A stretch of 64,000 nucleotides of DNA. Source: Streptomyces sp. H27-C3. Its GTDB lineage: Bacteria > Actinomycetota > Actinomycetes > Streptomycetales > Streptomycetaceae. Location of the stretch: positions 41,292 to 105,291 of the forward strand of contig NZ_JASITA010000015.1 in the NCBI RefSeq assembly GCF_030063415.1, read 5' to 3'. Shown here one piece after another: positions 55,414 through 64,000 of this stretch (positions within the stretch are counted from its first letter, which is position 1; every line of letters starts with the position of its first letter). The translations under genes were made by a program, and so were the position numbers. The notes below the pieces were generated by a model. That model saw nothing but the letters and a program-made list of their open reading frames with translations, did no database searches and had not been told where the DNA came from.

Positions 55414-55632
55414 TCACTCGCCACCTTTTTGCACAAATGAGCGTACGAAATCCTCCGCATTTTCCTCAAGTACGTCGTCGATTTCGTCCAGCACCGAGTC
55501 GACATCGTCGCTCAGCTTTTCCTGCCGCTCCTTGAGGTCCTCGGAACCCTGCGCGTCCTGCGCGGTCTCCTCGACCTCCTCGGTGGAACGCGTCGCCTTC
55601 TGCTGTCCGCCGTCGTTGTCCTTGGCCGCCAT
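55414..55632 (-). CDS. pup: prokaryotic ubiquitin-like protein Pup
   Basis: 72 residues, disordered and acidic, with a central coiled-coil part (DLKERQEKLSDDVDSVLDEI) that binds Arc, and the C-terminal VRSFVQKGGE. The encoded end is Gly-Gly-Glu, so no deamidation by Dop is needed before ligation. Its promoter region carries a TAGGGT box (55675-55680). Confidence 0.98.
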   Translation of the reverse strand: MAAKDNDGGQQKATRSTEEVEETAQDAQGSEDLKERQEKLSDDVDSVLDEIDDVLEENAEDFVRSFVQKGGE

Positions 55633-55674
55633 CTCTACCTCACCCCGCTCGCTCGGTTCGATGTCCTTGATCAG

Positions 55675-55697
55675 ACCCTACAAGTGGGGTCCGACAT
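55675..55697 (-). promoter_or_regulatory. pup promoter with partial RecA-NDp resemblance
   Basis: On the leftward strand: ATGTCGGAC, 8 bases, TAGGGT. Six of nine upstream positions match TTGTCRGTG, with the exact 8-base gap and a perfect TAnnnT box. It lies 43 bases before the pup ATG. A promoter is likely; DNA-damage control is only suggested. Confidence 0.45.
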
Positions 55698-55757
55698 TCG
55701 CGCCGTACTTCCACAACGCGCGGTCACCACCTCAATGATTCCCACCCGCTGCCCCTT

Positions 55758-57269
55758 TCAGCCGCCCGAGAGCACCCGGACCAGATCCTCGGCCGTACGG
55801 CACCGGTCAAGGAGCTCCTTGACGTGATTGCGTGTACCACGCAACGGTTCCAGGGTGGGTACCCGCTGGAGCGAGTCCCTGCCCGGCAGGTCGAAGATGA
55901 CCGAGTCCCAGGAGGCCGCCGCGACGTCGTCCGCGTACTGCTCCAGGCAGCGTCCGCGGAAGTAGGCACGGGTGTCCTCAGGAGGCTTCGTCTCGGCCCG
56001 TTCGACCGCGCCCTCGCCCAGCAGCCGCTGCATCTTGCCCCGGGCCACCAGCCGGTTGTAGAGGCCCTTCTCGGGGCGTACGTCGGCGTACTGGAGGTCC
56101 ACCAGATGGAGTCTGGCCGCGTCCCAGTCCAGGCTGTCGCGGCGGCGGTAGCCCTCGAGGAGCTCCCGCTTGGCAATCCAGTCCAGCTCTCCCGACAGGC
56201 TCATCGGGTCGTTCTCCAGCCGGTTCAGCACGTCCTCCCAACGGATCAGGACGTCCTTGGTCTGCTCGTCCGCGTCGACGCCGTACCGCTCCTCGGTGTA
56301 CTTGCGCGCCAGCTCGAAGTACTCCATCTGAAGCTGCACGGCGGTGAGGGTACGGCCGCTGCGGAGCGTGATCAGCTGCTTCAGCGTCGGGTCGTGCGAG
56401 ACCTGGTGCAAAGTGCGCACCGGCTGCTCGATCGCGAGGTCCACATTGATGAAGCCGTCCTCGATCATCGAAAGCACCAGGGCCGTCATGCCCAGCTTCA
56501 GGTACGTCGAGATCTCGGAGAGGTTGGCGTCGCCGATGATCACGTGCAGCCTGCGGTACTTCTCGGCGTCGGAGTGCGGCTCGTCGCGCGTATTGATGAT
56601 GGGTCGCTTGAGGGTGGTTTCGAGACCGACCTCGACCTCGAAATAGTCGGCGCGCTGGCTGATCTGGAAGCCGTGCTCGTGGCCGTCCTGGCCGATGCCG
56701 ACCCGGCCGGCGCCGGTGACGACCTGCCGGGACACGAAGAACGGCGTCAGGTGGCGCACGATGTCCGAGAAGGGAGTCTCCCGCTTCATCAGATAGTTCT
56801 CGTGGGTGCCGTACGAGGCGCCCTTGTTGTCGGTGTTGTTTTTGTACAGGTGGATCGGCTGGGCCCCGGGAAGCTGCGCCGCGCGCTCCGCGGCCTCCGC
56901 CATGATGCGCTCGCCGGCCTTGTCCCAGAGGACCGCGTCCAGCGGGTTGGTGACTTCCGGTGAGCTGAACTCGGGGTGCGCGTGATCGACGTACAACCGC
57001 GCGCCGTTGGTGAGGATGACATTGGCCAGACCGATGTCCTCGTCGGTGAGCTGGCTGGAGTCGGCGGACTCGCGTGCGAGGTCGAAGCCCCGTGCGTCCC
57101 GCAGCGGGTTCTCCTCCTCGAAGTCCCAGCGGGCGCGTCGCGCCCGGTGCATCGCCGCCGCGTAGGCGTTGACGATCTGGGACGAGGTGAGCATGGCATT
57201 GGCGTTGGGGTGGCCGGGGACAGAGATGCCGTACTCCGTCTCAATGCCCATTACTCGCCGTACGGTCAT
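55758..57269 (-). CDS. dop: depupylase/Pup deamidase Dop
   Basis: 503 residues, paralogue of PafA. Start [20 protein letters not shown]; the long Dop loop region follows near residues 40-80; [20 protein letters not shown] and [20 protein letters not shown] are shared with PafA. With Pup already ending in Glu, its main task here should be removing Pup from substrates. 125 bases ahead of pup. Confidence 0.98.
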   Translation of the reverse strand: MTVRRVMGIETEYGISVPGHPNANAMLTSSQIVNAYAAAMHRARRARWDFEEENPLRDARGFDLARESADSSQLTDEDIGLANVILTNGARLYVDHAHPEFSSPEVTNPLDAVLWDKAGERIMAEAAERAAQLPGAQPIHLYKNNTDNKGASYGTHENYLMKRETPFSDIVRHLTPFFVSRQVVTGAGRVGIGQDGHEHGFQISQRADYFEVEVGLETTLKRPIINTRDEPHSDAEKYRRLHVIIGDANLSEISTYLKLGMTALVLSMIEDGFINVDLAIEQPVRTLHQVSHDPTLKQLITLRSGRTLTAVQLQMEYFELARKYTEERYGVDADEQTKDVLIRWEDVLNRLENDPMSLSGELDWIAKRELLEGYRRRDSLDWDAARLHLVDLQYADVRPEKGLYNRLVARGKMQRLLGEGAVERAETKPPEDTRAYFRGRCLEQYADDVAAASWDSVIFDLPGRDSLQRVPTLEPLRGTRNHVKELLDRCRTAEDLVRVLSGG

Positions 57270-57471
57270 GCGGCCCTCCTTGCCCGGCGTCGCCCCCGGA
57301 CGGAGGCGACGCTCAAGTACCGCTGGTTGTCCGGTGCGTGTGCGGTGCCCGTCCCCGCACTGCGCGACCCGGCGGTACCGGAGAGCCTAGAACGCCCATG
57401 CGCTGGTGGGGAGATCAATTCCGTCATTGCTTGCCGTGGTCGAGGCGCGGGTCGCCGTGTCGGAGAAAGCA

Positions 57472-57509
57472 ACCGGCTGCGGATGCCCGTGCAGGCACCC
57501 GCAGCCGGT
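57472..57509 (-). terminator. intrinsic terminator of arc
   Basis: 11-bp perfect stem (ACCGGCTGCGG) with a 16-base loop, followed on the leftward strand by TGCTTTCT; 8 bases past the arc stop. Confidence 0.85.
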
Positions 57510-57516
57510 CTGTGAT

Positions 57517-59283
57517 CTACAGGTACTGCCCGGTGTTTGCCACCGTGTCGATGGAGCGTCCGGTGTCCGCGCCCTGCTTTCCGGTGACAAGGGTGCGGAT
57601 GAACACGATCCGCTCGCCCTTCTTGCCGGAGATCCGGGCCCAGTCGTCCGGGTTCGTGGTGTTCGGCAGGTCCTCGTTCTCCTTGAACTCGTCCACGCAT
57701 GCCTGGAGGAGATGGGAGACCCGAAGGCCCTTCTGGTTCTGGTCAAGGAAGGCCTTGATGGCCATCTTCTTGGCCCGGTCGACGATGTTCTGGATCATCG
57801 CGCCCGAGTTGAAGTCCTTGAAGTACAGGACTTCCTTGTCGCCGTTCGCGTACGTGACCTCGAGGAAGCGGTTCTCCTCGGTTTCCGCGTACATCTGCTC
57901 CACGACGGTCTGGATCATGCCGTGCACAGCGCCTTCCCTGGAGCCCGTGTGCTCAGCCAGGTCGTCGGAGTGCAGCGGGAGGTGGGACTTGAGGTATTTG
58001 GCGAAGATGTCCCTTGCCGCCTCGGCGTCCGGACGCTCGATCTTGATCTTCACGTCGAGTCGGCCCGGTCGCAGGATCGCCGGGTCGATCATGTCCTCGC
58101 GGTTGGAGGCGCCGATGACGATGACGTTCTCCAGGCCTTCCACGCCGTCGATCTCGGCGAGCAGCTGCGGGACGATGGTGTTTTCCACGTCCGAGCTGAC
58201 ACCGGAACCACGGGTGCGGAAGAGCGATTCCATTTCGTCGAAGAAGATGATGACGGGGGTACCCTCGCTCGCCTTCTCCCGGGCACGCTGGAAGACCAGG
58301 CGAATGTGCCGCTCGGTCTCACCGACGTACTTATTGAGGAGCTCGGGGCCCTTGATGTTGAGGAAGTAGCTCTTCCCCGTGGGTTGGCCGGTCACCTCGG
58401 CGACCTTCTTGGCAAGGGAGTTGGCGACGGCCTTGGCAATGAGTGTCTTGCCGCAGCCGGGCGGACCGTAGAGCAGGATGCCCTTCGGGGGGCGCAGTTC
58501 GTGCTCCTTGAAGAGGTCGGGGTAGAGGTAGGGCAGCTCGACCGCGTCGCGGATCAGCTCGATCTGGTTGCCCAGGCCGCCGATCTTTTCGTAGTCGACG
58601 TCCGGAACCTCTTCGAGGACGAGCTCCTCGACCTCGCTCTTCGGGATCACTTCATAGACGTAGCCGGACCTGGGTTCGAGCAGTAGGGCATCGCCGGGGC
58701 GGATGGTTACGTCCAGCAGCGGCTCGGCGAGCCGCACCACCCTCTCCTCGTCGGTGTGCCCGACCACCAGGGCGCGCTCGCCGTCCTCAAGGACTTCCTT
58801 GAGGGTAACGATGTCGCCGGCGCGCTCGTACTCCATGGCCTCGACCACGTTGAGCGCCTCATTGAGCATGAGCTCCTGGCCACGCCGGAGCTCATTGAGC
58901 TCCACACTGGGACTGACATTGACCCGGAGCTTTCGGCCACCGGTGAAAATGTCGGCGGTGCCGTCCTCGTTGGCGAGCAGGAAGACACCGAAGCCGGCCG
59001 GCGGCTGCGCGAGCCGGTCGACTTCCTCCTTGAGGGCCACGATCTGGTCGCGGGCCTCTCTCAGCGTGTTGGCGAGCCGCTCGTTCTGCGCGGACACGCC
59101 TGCCAGATTTGTCTGCAGCTCGACGATCCGCTCTTCGAGAATCCTCGTATGACGCGGAGAGTCGGCGAGCTTGCGGCGCAGGACGGCGATTTCCTGCTCG
59201 AGATAGGCAACCTGTCCGGCGGGGTCCTCGGACCCTCGCGCGGACCGGATGCCGCGGTTGATGTCGTCGTCGTGGGCTGCCAC
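57517..59283 (-). CDS. arc: proteasome-associated AAA ATPase Arc (Mpa)
   Basis: 588 residues. N-terminal coiled coil ([20 protein letters not shown] onwards) that binds Pup, tandem OB domains, then AAA module: Walker [10 protein letters not shown], Walker [10 protein letters not shown], sensor and arginine-finger region [18 protein letters not shown]. The C-terminus is TGQYL, with the penultimate tyrosine used to open the proteasome gate. GTG start with GAGGAGGTGAGG; six extra codons upstream are possible. Separate transcript from dop. Confidence 0.98.
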   Translation of the reverse strand: MAAHDDDINRGIRSARGSEDPAGQVAYLEQEIAVLRRKLADSPRHTRILEERIVELQTNLAGVSAQNERLANTLREARDQIVALKEEVDRLAQPPAGFGVFLLANEDGTADIFTGGRKLRVNVSPSVELNELRRGQELMLNEALNVVEAMEYERAGDIVTLKEVLEDGERALVVGHTDEERVVRLAEPLLDVTIRPGDALLLEPRSGYVYEVIPKSEVEELVLEEVPDVDYEKIGGLGNQIELIRDAVELPYLYPDLFKEHELRPPKGILLYGPPGCGKTLIAKAVANSLAKKVAEVTGQPTGKSYFLNIKGPELLNKYVGETERHIRLVFQRAREKASEGTPVIIFFDEMESLFRTRGSGVSSDVENTIVPQLLAEIDGVEGLENVIVIGASNREDMIDPAILRPGRLDVKIKIERPDAEAARDIFAKYLKSHLPLHSDDLAEHTGSREGAVHGMIQTVVEQMYAETEENRFLEVTYANGDKEVLYFKDFNSGAMIQNIVDRAKKMAIKAFLDQNQKGLRVSHLLQACVDEFKENEDLPNTTNPDDWARISGKKGERIVFIRTLVTGKQGADTGRSIDTVANTGQYL

Positions 59284-59525
59284 GGTCCTCACCTCCTCCA
59301 AGGGGAGCTGGACGCTTCCTGACCCTACCTGGGCGGGTGCTTGTTGAAACCCCTAGATCACAAAGACGGTCGGGGTGTGTCCGATCTTCACCCTTGCGTA
59401 CTCCCTCACGTCAGAGGAATACCCACCCATCAACATCGGAAAGCGGCCGGTTGTATCGTCGAAGTGTTCAACACCCGTCAAGGGTGGCTTCAATTGCTAC
59501 AACAGCGCAGGAAACGGCAGGAGAA

Positions 59526-59846
59526 ATGACCGTGCAGCAAGAGGCTCCCACCGACGACGGCGCGCAGACCGGCGACCCGCTAGAGGTGTGGATCGACCAG
59601 GACCTCTGCACCGGCGACGGCATCTGCGCGCAGTACGCTCCCGATGTCTTCGAGCTGGACATCGACGGTCTGGCGTATGTGAAGAGCCCCGCGGACGAGC
59701 TCCTGCAGAGTCCGGGCGCCACCGCGCCCGTGCCGCTGACGCTTCTGCAGGATGTGGTCGACTCGGCCAAGGAGTGCCCCGGCGACTGTATTCATGTACG
59801 TCGAGTTTCGGACAGTGTTGAGGTGTTCGGGCCCGACGCCCCGTAG
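59526..59846 (+). CDS. [3Fe-4S]-type ferredoxin
   Basis: 106 residues. CTGDGICAQYAPDVFELD and CPGDCIHV give the three to four cysteines of single-cluster 3Fe-4S ferredoxins. The ATG at 59526 follows AGGAGA. It is divergent from arc, a position common to Streptomyces. The partner is unknown (a P450 or oxidoreductase). Confidence 0.93.
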   Translation: MTVQQEAPTDDGAQTGDPLEVWIDQDLCTGDGICAQYAPDVFELDIDGLAYVKSPADELLQSPGATAPVPLTLLQDVVDSAKECPGDCIHVRRVSDSVEVFGPDAP

Positions 59847-59850
59847 CGGT

Positions 59851-60417
59851 TCACATACTCTGCGCGTCCGGCCGCCCGGCCCGTACGAACTTGTCCCCCT
59901 GCCACTGCCACTTGACCTTTTCCCGCTCGTCCGGGCAGCAGCGGGGCACGTCGGGCGACGAGTAGCCGAGCAGGGTCGCGGAGACCGTCCCCTCCCGTAC
60001 GGCGAAATCCGTGATGCTCAGCCGGTCCGCCGGGTCGACCAGTGTCGCCACGACGCGGGCGGGCCGGGTGAGGACGTAGACGCCGCTCGGCGGGGTGCCT
60101 GAGCCGGACTCGCAGCGCGCGACCACCACGGTCTCGGGCCTGCGGTCGCCGTCGAGGTCGGCCGAGCCCTGATTCACCACGACGCTCTTGGCTCCCCCGC
60201 ATTCCAGCGGATAGGCGGCGGCGGAGGCATCGGGGGCGGCGGGAATCGCTTCGCCGCCGGCCGGCCCGGGGCCCGGGGCGGTCTGGGAGGCGGTGGCGGC
60301 GCCGGGCTGCAGCAGTCCGGCCGCGGCGACGGCCGCGCACATCACGGCGGCCGTGGCCAGCCAGTGCACGGGGCGGGGCCGGGTGTGCGCGAGGTCCGGG
60401 ACGACGGAGGTCTGCAC
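59851..60417 (-). CDS. secreted hypothetical protein
   Basis: 188 residues from GTG at 60417 (GGAGACATCC before it). N-terminal basic part and a hydrophobic segment (LATAAVMCAAVAAAGLLQPG) form a signal peptide or anchor; the rest, with four cysteines and SADLDGDRRPETVVVARCES (FG-GAP-like calcium pattern DLDGDRRPE), lies outside. Function unknown. Ends 4 bases from the convergent ferredoxin gene. Confidence 0.8.
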   Translation of the reverse strand: MQTSVVPDLAHTRPRPVHWLATAAVMCAAVAAAGLLQPGAATASQTAPGPGPAGGEAIPAAPDASAAAYPLECGGAKSVVVNQGSADLDGDRRPETVVVARCESGSGTPPSGVYVLTRPARVVATLVDPADRLSITDFAVREGTVSATLLGYSSPDVPRCCPDEREKVKWQWQGDKFVRAGRPDAQSM

Positions 60418-60556
60418 GCGGGATGTCTCCTGTGGGGCAGTCCGGTGGGGTGGCGAGCATCGTGCCACATGTCACAGTGCGGCGCAGCGGCGGGGTCACA
60501 GGGATTTTCGGGGCCGCTGACGGAGGGTCCGGCGGTGGTGCGCCGGGCAACGGAAA

Positions 60557-60606
60557 AGCGCCGCCGCCGAGTTCCCCGGTCGGTCGGAGAACTCAGCGGC
60601 GGCGCT
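60557..60606 (-). terminator. intrinsic terminator of trmI
   Basis: 18-bp stem with one mismatch (AGCGCCGCCGCYGAGTTC) and TTTTCC after it on the leftward strand, 14 bases past the trmI stop. Confidence 0.87.
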
Positions 60607-60620
60607 TGCTTGTTGGCGGA

Positions 60621-61529
60621 TCAGCCCTTGGAGGCCGACCCGCTTTCGCTTCCGGGACCCGTGTAGTCGTCGCCGTACGAGCCCTTGGAGGGGCGGCGGC
60701 GGCGCAGCGGGGGCTCCACGCCGTCCGCGAGGCGGCGGGCGGTGAGCAGGAAGCCGGTGTGGCCGATCATCCGGTGGTCCGGACGGACAGCGAGGCCCTC
60801 GACGTGCCAGTTGCGGACCATTGATTCCCAGGCGGCCGGCTCGTTGAACGTGCCGTGCTCGCGGATCGACTCGACGGTGCGGGCGAGCTGGGTGGTCGTC
60901 GCGACATAGGCGCAGAGGATGCCGCCGGGGACGAGCGCCTTGGAGACGACATCAAGACATTCCCAAGGAGCGAGCATGTCGAGGATTACCCGGTCGACCT
61001 CGGTGTCGGAGAGGTTGTCCTGGAGGTCGCCGACAGTGAGCTGCCAGGCGGGGTGCGGGCCGCCGAAGTAGCGCTCGACGTTCTGCGTGGCGATCTGGGC
61101 GAAGTCCTCGCGGCGCTCGTAGGAGTGCAGCATGCCCTGGTCGCCGACGGCGCGCAGCAGGAAGCTGCTGAGCGAGCCGGAACCCACACCTGCTTCGACG
61201 ACGCGGGCGCCGGCGAAGATGTCGGCGAAGGCCAGGATCTGCCCCGCGTCCTTGGGGTAGACCACGGCGGCGCCGCGGGGCATGGACAGGACATAGTCGG
61301 GGAGCAGGGGGCGCAGCGCAAGGTAGGCGACGTTCCCCGTGGTACGGACAACATTGCCCTCGGGGAGGCCGATCAGCTCGTCGTGGGAGAAGGAACCCTT
61401 GTGGGTGTGGAAATTCTTCCCGGCTTCGAGCGTGAACGTGTAGTGGCGTCCCTTGGGGTCTGTGAGCTGGACCTGGTCCCCGACCTTGAAGGGGCCGCGT
61501 CGGCGGGCGGCACCGGTCGGTTCGGACAT
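60621..61529 (-). CDS. trmI: tRNA (adenine58-N1)-methyltransferase TrmI
   Basis: 302 residues, like Rv2118c of M. tuberculosis. A small N-terminal domain precedes the Rossmann methyltransferase domain with the SAM motif VVEAGVGSGSLSSFLLRAVG, followed by RVILDMLAPWECL. It methylates A58 of the tRNA T-loop. TACTCT lies exactly 6 bases before the ATG, so the transcript is probably leaderless. Near the proteasome genes, as in mycobacteria. Confidence 0.96.
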   Translation of the reverse strand: MSEPTGAARRRGPFKVGDQVQLTDPKGRHYTFTLEAGKNFHTHKGSFSHDELIGLPEGNVVRTTGNVAYLALRPLLPDYVLSMPRGAAVVYPKDAGQILAFADIFAGARVVEAGVGSGSLSSFLLRAVGDQGMLHSYERREDFAQIATQNVERYFGGPHPAWQLTVGDLQDNLSDTEVDRVILDMLAPWECLDVVSKALVPGGILCAYVATTTQLARTVESIREHGTFNEPAAWESMVRNWHVEGLAVRPDHRMIGHTGFLLTARRLADGVEPPLRRRRPSKGSYGDDYTGPGSESGSASKG

Positions 61530-61606
61530 GTGACCAGAGTACCGGCCTTTTTGAGGCCCCGTTCACCCCGGCCGGCCGCCGCACCGGCGGGCGGACCTGG
61601 GGTCCT

Positions 61607-62881
61607 TCAGGACTGCGGCCTCGCCATGGCCGCGACGAAGGCGCGTTCCACGTCGGTGGTGGACAGGACGCCGTAGATCTCGCCGTTCTCCTCGATCACG
61701 AGGTACTCGGTGGCCGGGGAGGCCCTGAGGCGCTCCAGGAGGGCTTCGCCCGCCAGTTCGGCGGGGACGAGCATGTCCTCGGTGAGGTCCTGGGCGAGGC
61801 CGCTCACCGCAACCCAGGGGCGGCGGTGCTCGGGTACGCCGGCGATGGCCGCCTCGCGGACGACCGCGGTGGGCTCGCCCTGGCCGTCGACGACGACGAG
61901 GGCGCGGGCGCCGGACTCGTTGGCGCGGCGCAGTGCCTCGGAGAGCGGGGTTGCGGACTCGACGGGGACAGCGCGCCGGGTGAGGGTGCGGGCGCGCAGG
62001 TCGGGGAGGTGCTGGCGCAGGCGGGCCACGCGCAGGCTGTTGCCGGCGCCGGTCCAGATGATGGCGGCGAGGATGGCGGCGAGCAGCGCGTCGGTGACGG
62101 TTTCCATGCCGCCGATGTCCGCGGTGGAGTTTCCGAGGGCGCCGGTGTGGGTGAGCAGCGGGAGGCCGATGAGGACGGTAACGGCGAGGGCCCTGCCGAC
62201 CCAGGCGGCGGCGACCGTGCCGGTCATCGGGTTTCCGGTGATCTTCCAGATGACGGCACGGAGCATCCGGCCGCCGTCGAGGGGCAGGCCGGGGAGCAGG
62301 TTGAAGGCGGCCACGATCAGGTTGGAGATCATCAGGCCGGCCAGCAGGACGCCGGGGACGGTGCCTGGTTCGACCGCCTTCATGCCCGCGTAGAAGACGC
62401 CGGACAGCACGAGGGAGAGCAGGGGGCCGACGAAAGCGAGGACGAATTCGCGTCCCGGGGTCTCGGACTCCTTCTCAATCTCCGAGACGCCGCCGAAGAA
62501 CTGGAGCTGGATGCGGCGCACCGGCAGTTCGAAGCGCAGGGCCGCGACGGTGTGGGCCAGTTCGTGGACGAGCACCGAGGCGTAGAAGGCGACGGCGAAG
62601 AAGAGGGACACCAGGTAGCGGAGGTTTCCCAACTCGGGCAGTACGCGGTCGAGCTGGCCGCCGAAGACCCAGGTGATGAGCGCCGCGACGAGGAACCAGC
62701 TGGGGGCGACGTACACCGGTACGCCGAAGGGACGGCCCATCAGAAGTCCGCCGCCCGGTTCGCGGGGGCGTTGCGGCTTGCCGCCGTCGGGCGGGGCGCC
62801 GGGGCTCTTGCCCCCTGCGCCGGACTGCGGCTGTCCGCTCTCGCCGCTCTCGTCCACGGTGTCCCTTCGTTCGGTCGTCAT
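61607..62881 (-). CDS. site-2 protease (M50B) with CBS domains
   Basis: 424 residues, about six membrane helices. Zinc site HELAH near residue 109 and the second motif PLDGGRML near 201. A C-terminal pair of CBS domains (about 290-420; EALRRANESGARALVVVDGQ). An acidic disordered N-terminal head of about 45 residues precedes the first helix. This type cleaves membrane anti-sigma factors or other membrane proteins; the substrate is unknown. Confidence 0.93.
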   Translation of the reverse strand: MTTERRDTVDESGESGQPQSGAGGKSPGAPPDGGKPQRPREPGGGLLMGRPFGVPVYVAPSWFLVAALITWVFGGQLDRVLPELGNLRYLVSLFFAVAFYASVLVHELAHTVAALRFELPVRRIQLQFFGGVSEIEKESETPGREFVLAFVGPLLSLVLSGVFYAGMKAVEPGTVPGVLLAGLMISNLIVAAFNLLPGLPLDGGRMLRAVIWKITGNPMTGTVAAAWVGRALAVTVLIGLPLLTHTGALGNSTADIGGMETVTDALLAAILAAIIWTGAGNSLRVARLRQHLPDLRARTLTRRAVPVESATPLSEALRRANESGARALVVVDGQGEPTAVVREAAIAGVPEHRRPWVAVSGLAQDLTEDMLVPAELAGEALLERLRASPATEYLVIEENGEIYGVLSTTDVERAFVAAMARPQS

Positions 62882-62980
62882 GCTTCACGTGCGGATCGCT
62901 CGGTGCTTCGCTTCCCGCCGGGCGGTCGGCCCTGCGATCGTGCGGGTCGGGTGCCTCTGTCGTCGATGGTATGCGGCTCG

Positions 62981-63003
62981 CTGTCAGTGGCGGGTCGTAG
63001 GGT
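62981..63003 (+). promoter_or_regulatory. RecA-NDp (PafBC-type) promoter
   Basis: CTGTCAGTGGC-N6-TAGGGT matches the consensus TTGTCAGTGGC-N6-TAGggT, described first at Streptomyces rimosus recA, at every specified base except the first. The TAGGGT box ends 7 bases before the ATG of the RecB-type gene, giving a leaderless DNA-damage-inducible transcript. Confidence 0.88.
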
Positions 63004-63010
63004 CTGAGTC

Positions 63011-63892
63011 ATGACTACGAGTACCGGTCGGGCCGATGCCGCCCAGCGCCCCATGTCGCTGTCCCCCTCGCGGGCGAGCGACTTCATGCGGTGTCCGCTG
63101 CTCTACCGGTTCCGGGTGATCGACAAGCTGCCCGAAAAGCCGAGTGAGGCGGCGACCCGCGGCACGCTGGTGCACGCGGTGCTTGAGCGGCTGTTCGACG
63201 ATCCGGCGACCGAGCGCACGGCGCCGCGGGCCAGGGCGATGGTGCCGGGGCAGTGGGACCGGTTGCTGGAGTCCAAGCCCGAGCTGGTCGAGCTGTTCGC
63301 GGAGGATCCCCAGGGCGAGCGGTTGTCTCGATGGCTGGAGCAGGCCGAGGAGCTCGTCGAGCGGTGGTTCACGCTGGAGGACCCGACGCGTCTGGAGCCG
63401 GCGGAGCGTGAGCTGTTCGTGGAGACGGAGTTGCAGTCGGGTCTGCGGCTGCGCGGCATCATCGACCGGGTGGATGTGACGCCGGCGGGTGAGGTGCGGG
63501 TCGTCGACTACAAGACGGGCAAGGCGCCGAGGCCGGAGTATGCCGAGGGTGCGCTGTTCCAGATGAAGTTCTACGCGCTGGTGATCTGGCGGTGGAAGGG
63601 GCTGGTGCCGCGCCGACTCCAGCTGGTGTATCTGGGCAGCGGCGATGTGGTGACGTACGACCCGGTCGAGGAGGATCTGGAGCGGGTGGAGCGCAAGCTG
63701 CTCGCACTGTGGGACGCAATCAAGGAGGCCACCGAGACGGGTGAGTGGCTGCCGCGCAGAACGAAGCTGTGCGGGTGGTGCGACTACCAGGCGGTATGTC
63801 CCGAATTCGGCGGCACTCCCCCGGTGTATCCGCTGCCGGTGCGCCCGGCCGAATCGGCCGGGGCGGACCAAGGCAGAATGGGCTCGGTCTAG
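63011..63892 (+). CDS. RecB/Cas4-type PD-(D/E)XK nuclease with iron-sulfur cysteines
   Basis: 293 residues. [20 protein letters not shown] opens the fold; [26 protein letters not shown] holds the acidic and lysine catalytic residues. [13 protein letters not shown] with the early Cys near residue 29 gives the four cysteines of an AddB/Cas4-type Fe-S cluster. No helicase part. Its promoter is the RecA-NDp type, which points to DNA repair. The response-regulator gene follows after 13 bases. Confidence 0.93.
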   Translation: MTTSTGRADAAQRPMSLSPSRASDFMRCPLLYRFRVIDKLPEKPSEAATRGTLVHAVLERLFDDPATERTAPRARAMVPGQWDRLLESKPELVELFAEDPQGERLSRWLEQAEELVERWFTLEDPTRLEPAERELFVETELQSGLRLRGIIDRVDVTPAGEVRVVDYKTGKAPRPEYAEGALFQMKFYALVIWRWKGLVPRRLQLVYLGSGDVVTYDPVEEDLERVERKLLALWDAIKEATETGEWLPRRTKLCGWCDYQAVCPEFGGTPPVYPLPVRPAESAGADQGRMGSV

Positions 63893-63905
63893 AGAAGGAG
63901 AACCT

Positions 63906-64000
63906 GTGGCTATCCGCGTCCTACTGGTCGACGACCAGCCGCTGCTGCGCACCGGCTTCCGGATGATTCTGGAGGCCGAGCAGGACCTCGCGGTCGTCGG
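63906..64000 (+). CDS. response regulator, N-terminal part (cut by window end)
   Basis: 31 residues visible: [20 protein letters not shown] and on, the receiver-domain opening with the paired aspartates typical of NarL/LuxR-type regulators. GTG start with AAGGAG upstream. The rest lies outside the window. Confidence 0.85.
   Translation, partial: MAIRVLLVDDQPLLRTGFRMILEAEQDLAVV

Overview
The window is a high-GC actinobacterial chromosome segment, almost certainly from a Streptomyces. The reasons are the GC-rich third codon positions, frequent GTG starts, the Pup-proteasome locus, the GlnA4-type gamma-glutamyl cluster and a gene order that matches, from memory, the S. coelicolor core chromosome from about SCO1594 to SCO1654. 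No tRNA, rRNA, CRISPR array, prophage or intact insertion sequence was seen.

Layout. 1-7.9 kb: translation genes read leftward (pheS-pheT; infC-rpmI-rplT with a leader, an internal terminator and a probable AUC start), plus an orphan sensor kinase and an rRNA/tRNA 2'-O-methyltransferase. 7.9-13 kb: DUF1844 protein, SseB-like protein, a serine beta-lactamase-like hydrolase, a lone mycosin protease and its overlapping proline-rich membrane partner. 13-21.2 kb: a PLP-dependent amino-acid aldolase/deaminase, then the ethanolamine gamma-glutamylation cluster (glnA4-aldehyde dehydrogenase-SDR leftward; FadR/GntR regulator, permease and C26 gamma-glutamyl hydrolase rightward). 21.3-31 kb: SDR-DUF2867 protein, a LysR/TDT transporter pair, an XRE-cupin regulator with a helical-backbone metal receptor, and a glycine-betaine ABC system whose permease carries two fused substrate-binding domains. 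31-37.2 kb: a 5'-3' exonuclease-like protein, an iron-box-controlled siderophore-interacting protein, and an ECF sigma (SigK-like)-anti-sigma-photolyase-fasciclin cluster. 37.2-43.5 kb: decay zone with a frameshifted draG and a truncated P450 meeting at one deletion junction, the HelY helicase, and a mosaic of secreted-protein gene fragments. 43.5-63.9 kb: tatC-tatA, pafC/pafB, two FKBP prolyl isomerases, pafA, MFS and LacI genes, the proteasome operon dop-pup-endonuclease VII-prcB-prcA, arc, a ferredoxin, trmI, a site-2 protease, a RecB-type nuclease and the start of a response regulator.

How the genes work together. PafA ligates Pup to proteins, Dop removes it, and Arc unfolds pupylated proteins for the PrcA/PrcB core. 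PafB/PafC are WYL regulators which in mycobacteria activate DNA-damage genes from RecA-NDp promoters. One near-perfect RecA-NDp promoter lies directly before the RecB-type nuclease, and a weaker version lies before pup. The sigma factor and the fasciclin lipoprotein share an almost identical promoter (CCAATCC-N15-CCGAATA), so the sigma factor probably drives both. The ethanolamine regulator/glnA4 divergent promoter and the permease promoter share AAGGTAT-N8-ACCATTGC, a likely operator. Several genes look leaderless, with a TAnnnT -10 box 6-7 nt before the start codon.

No wholly new system is obvious. The strongest leads are the shared promoters and operators, the endonuclease VII gene embedded in the proteasome operon, the infC leader, and the double-binding-domain betaine permease.
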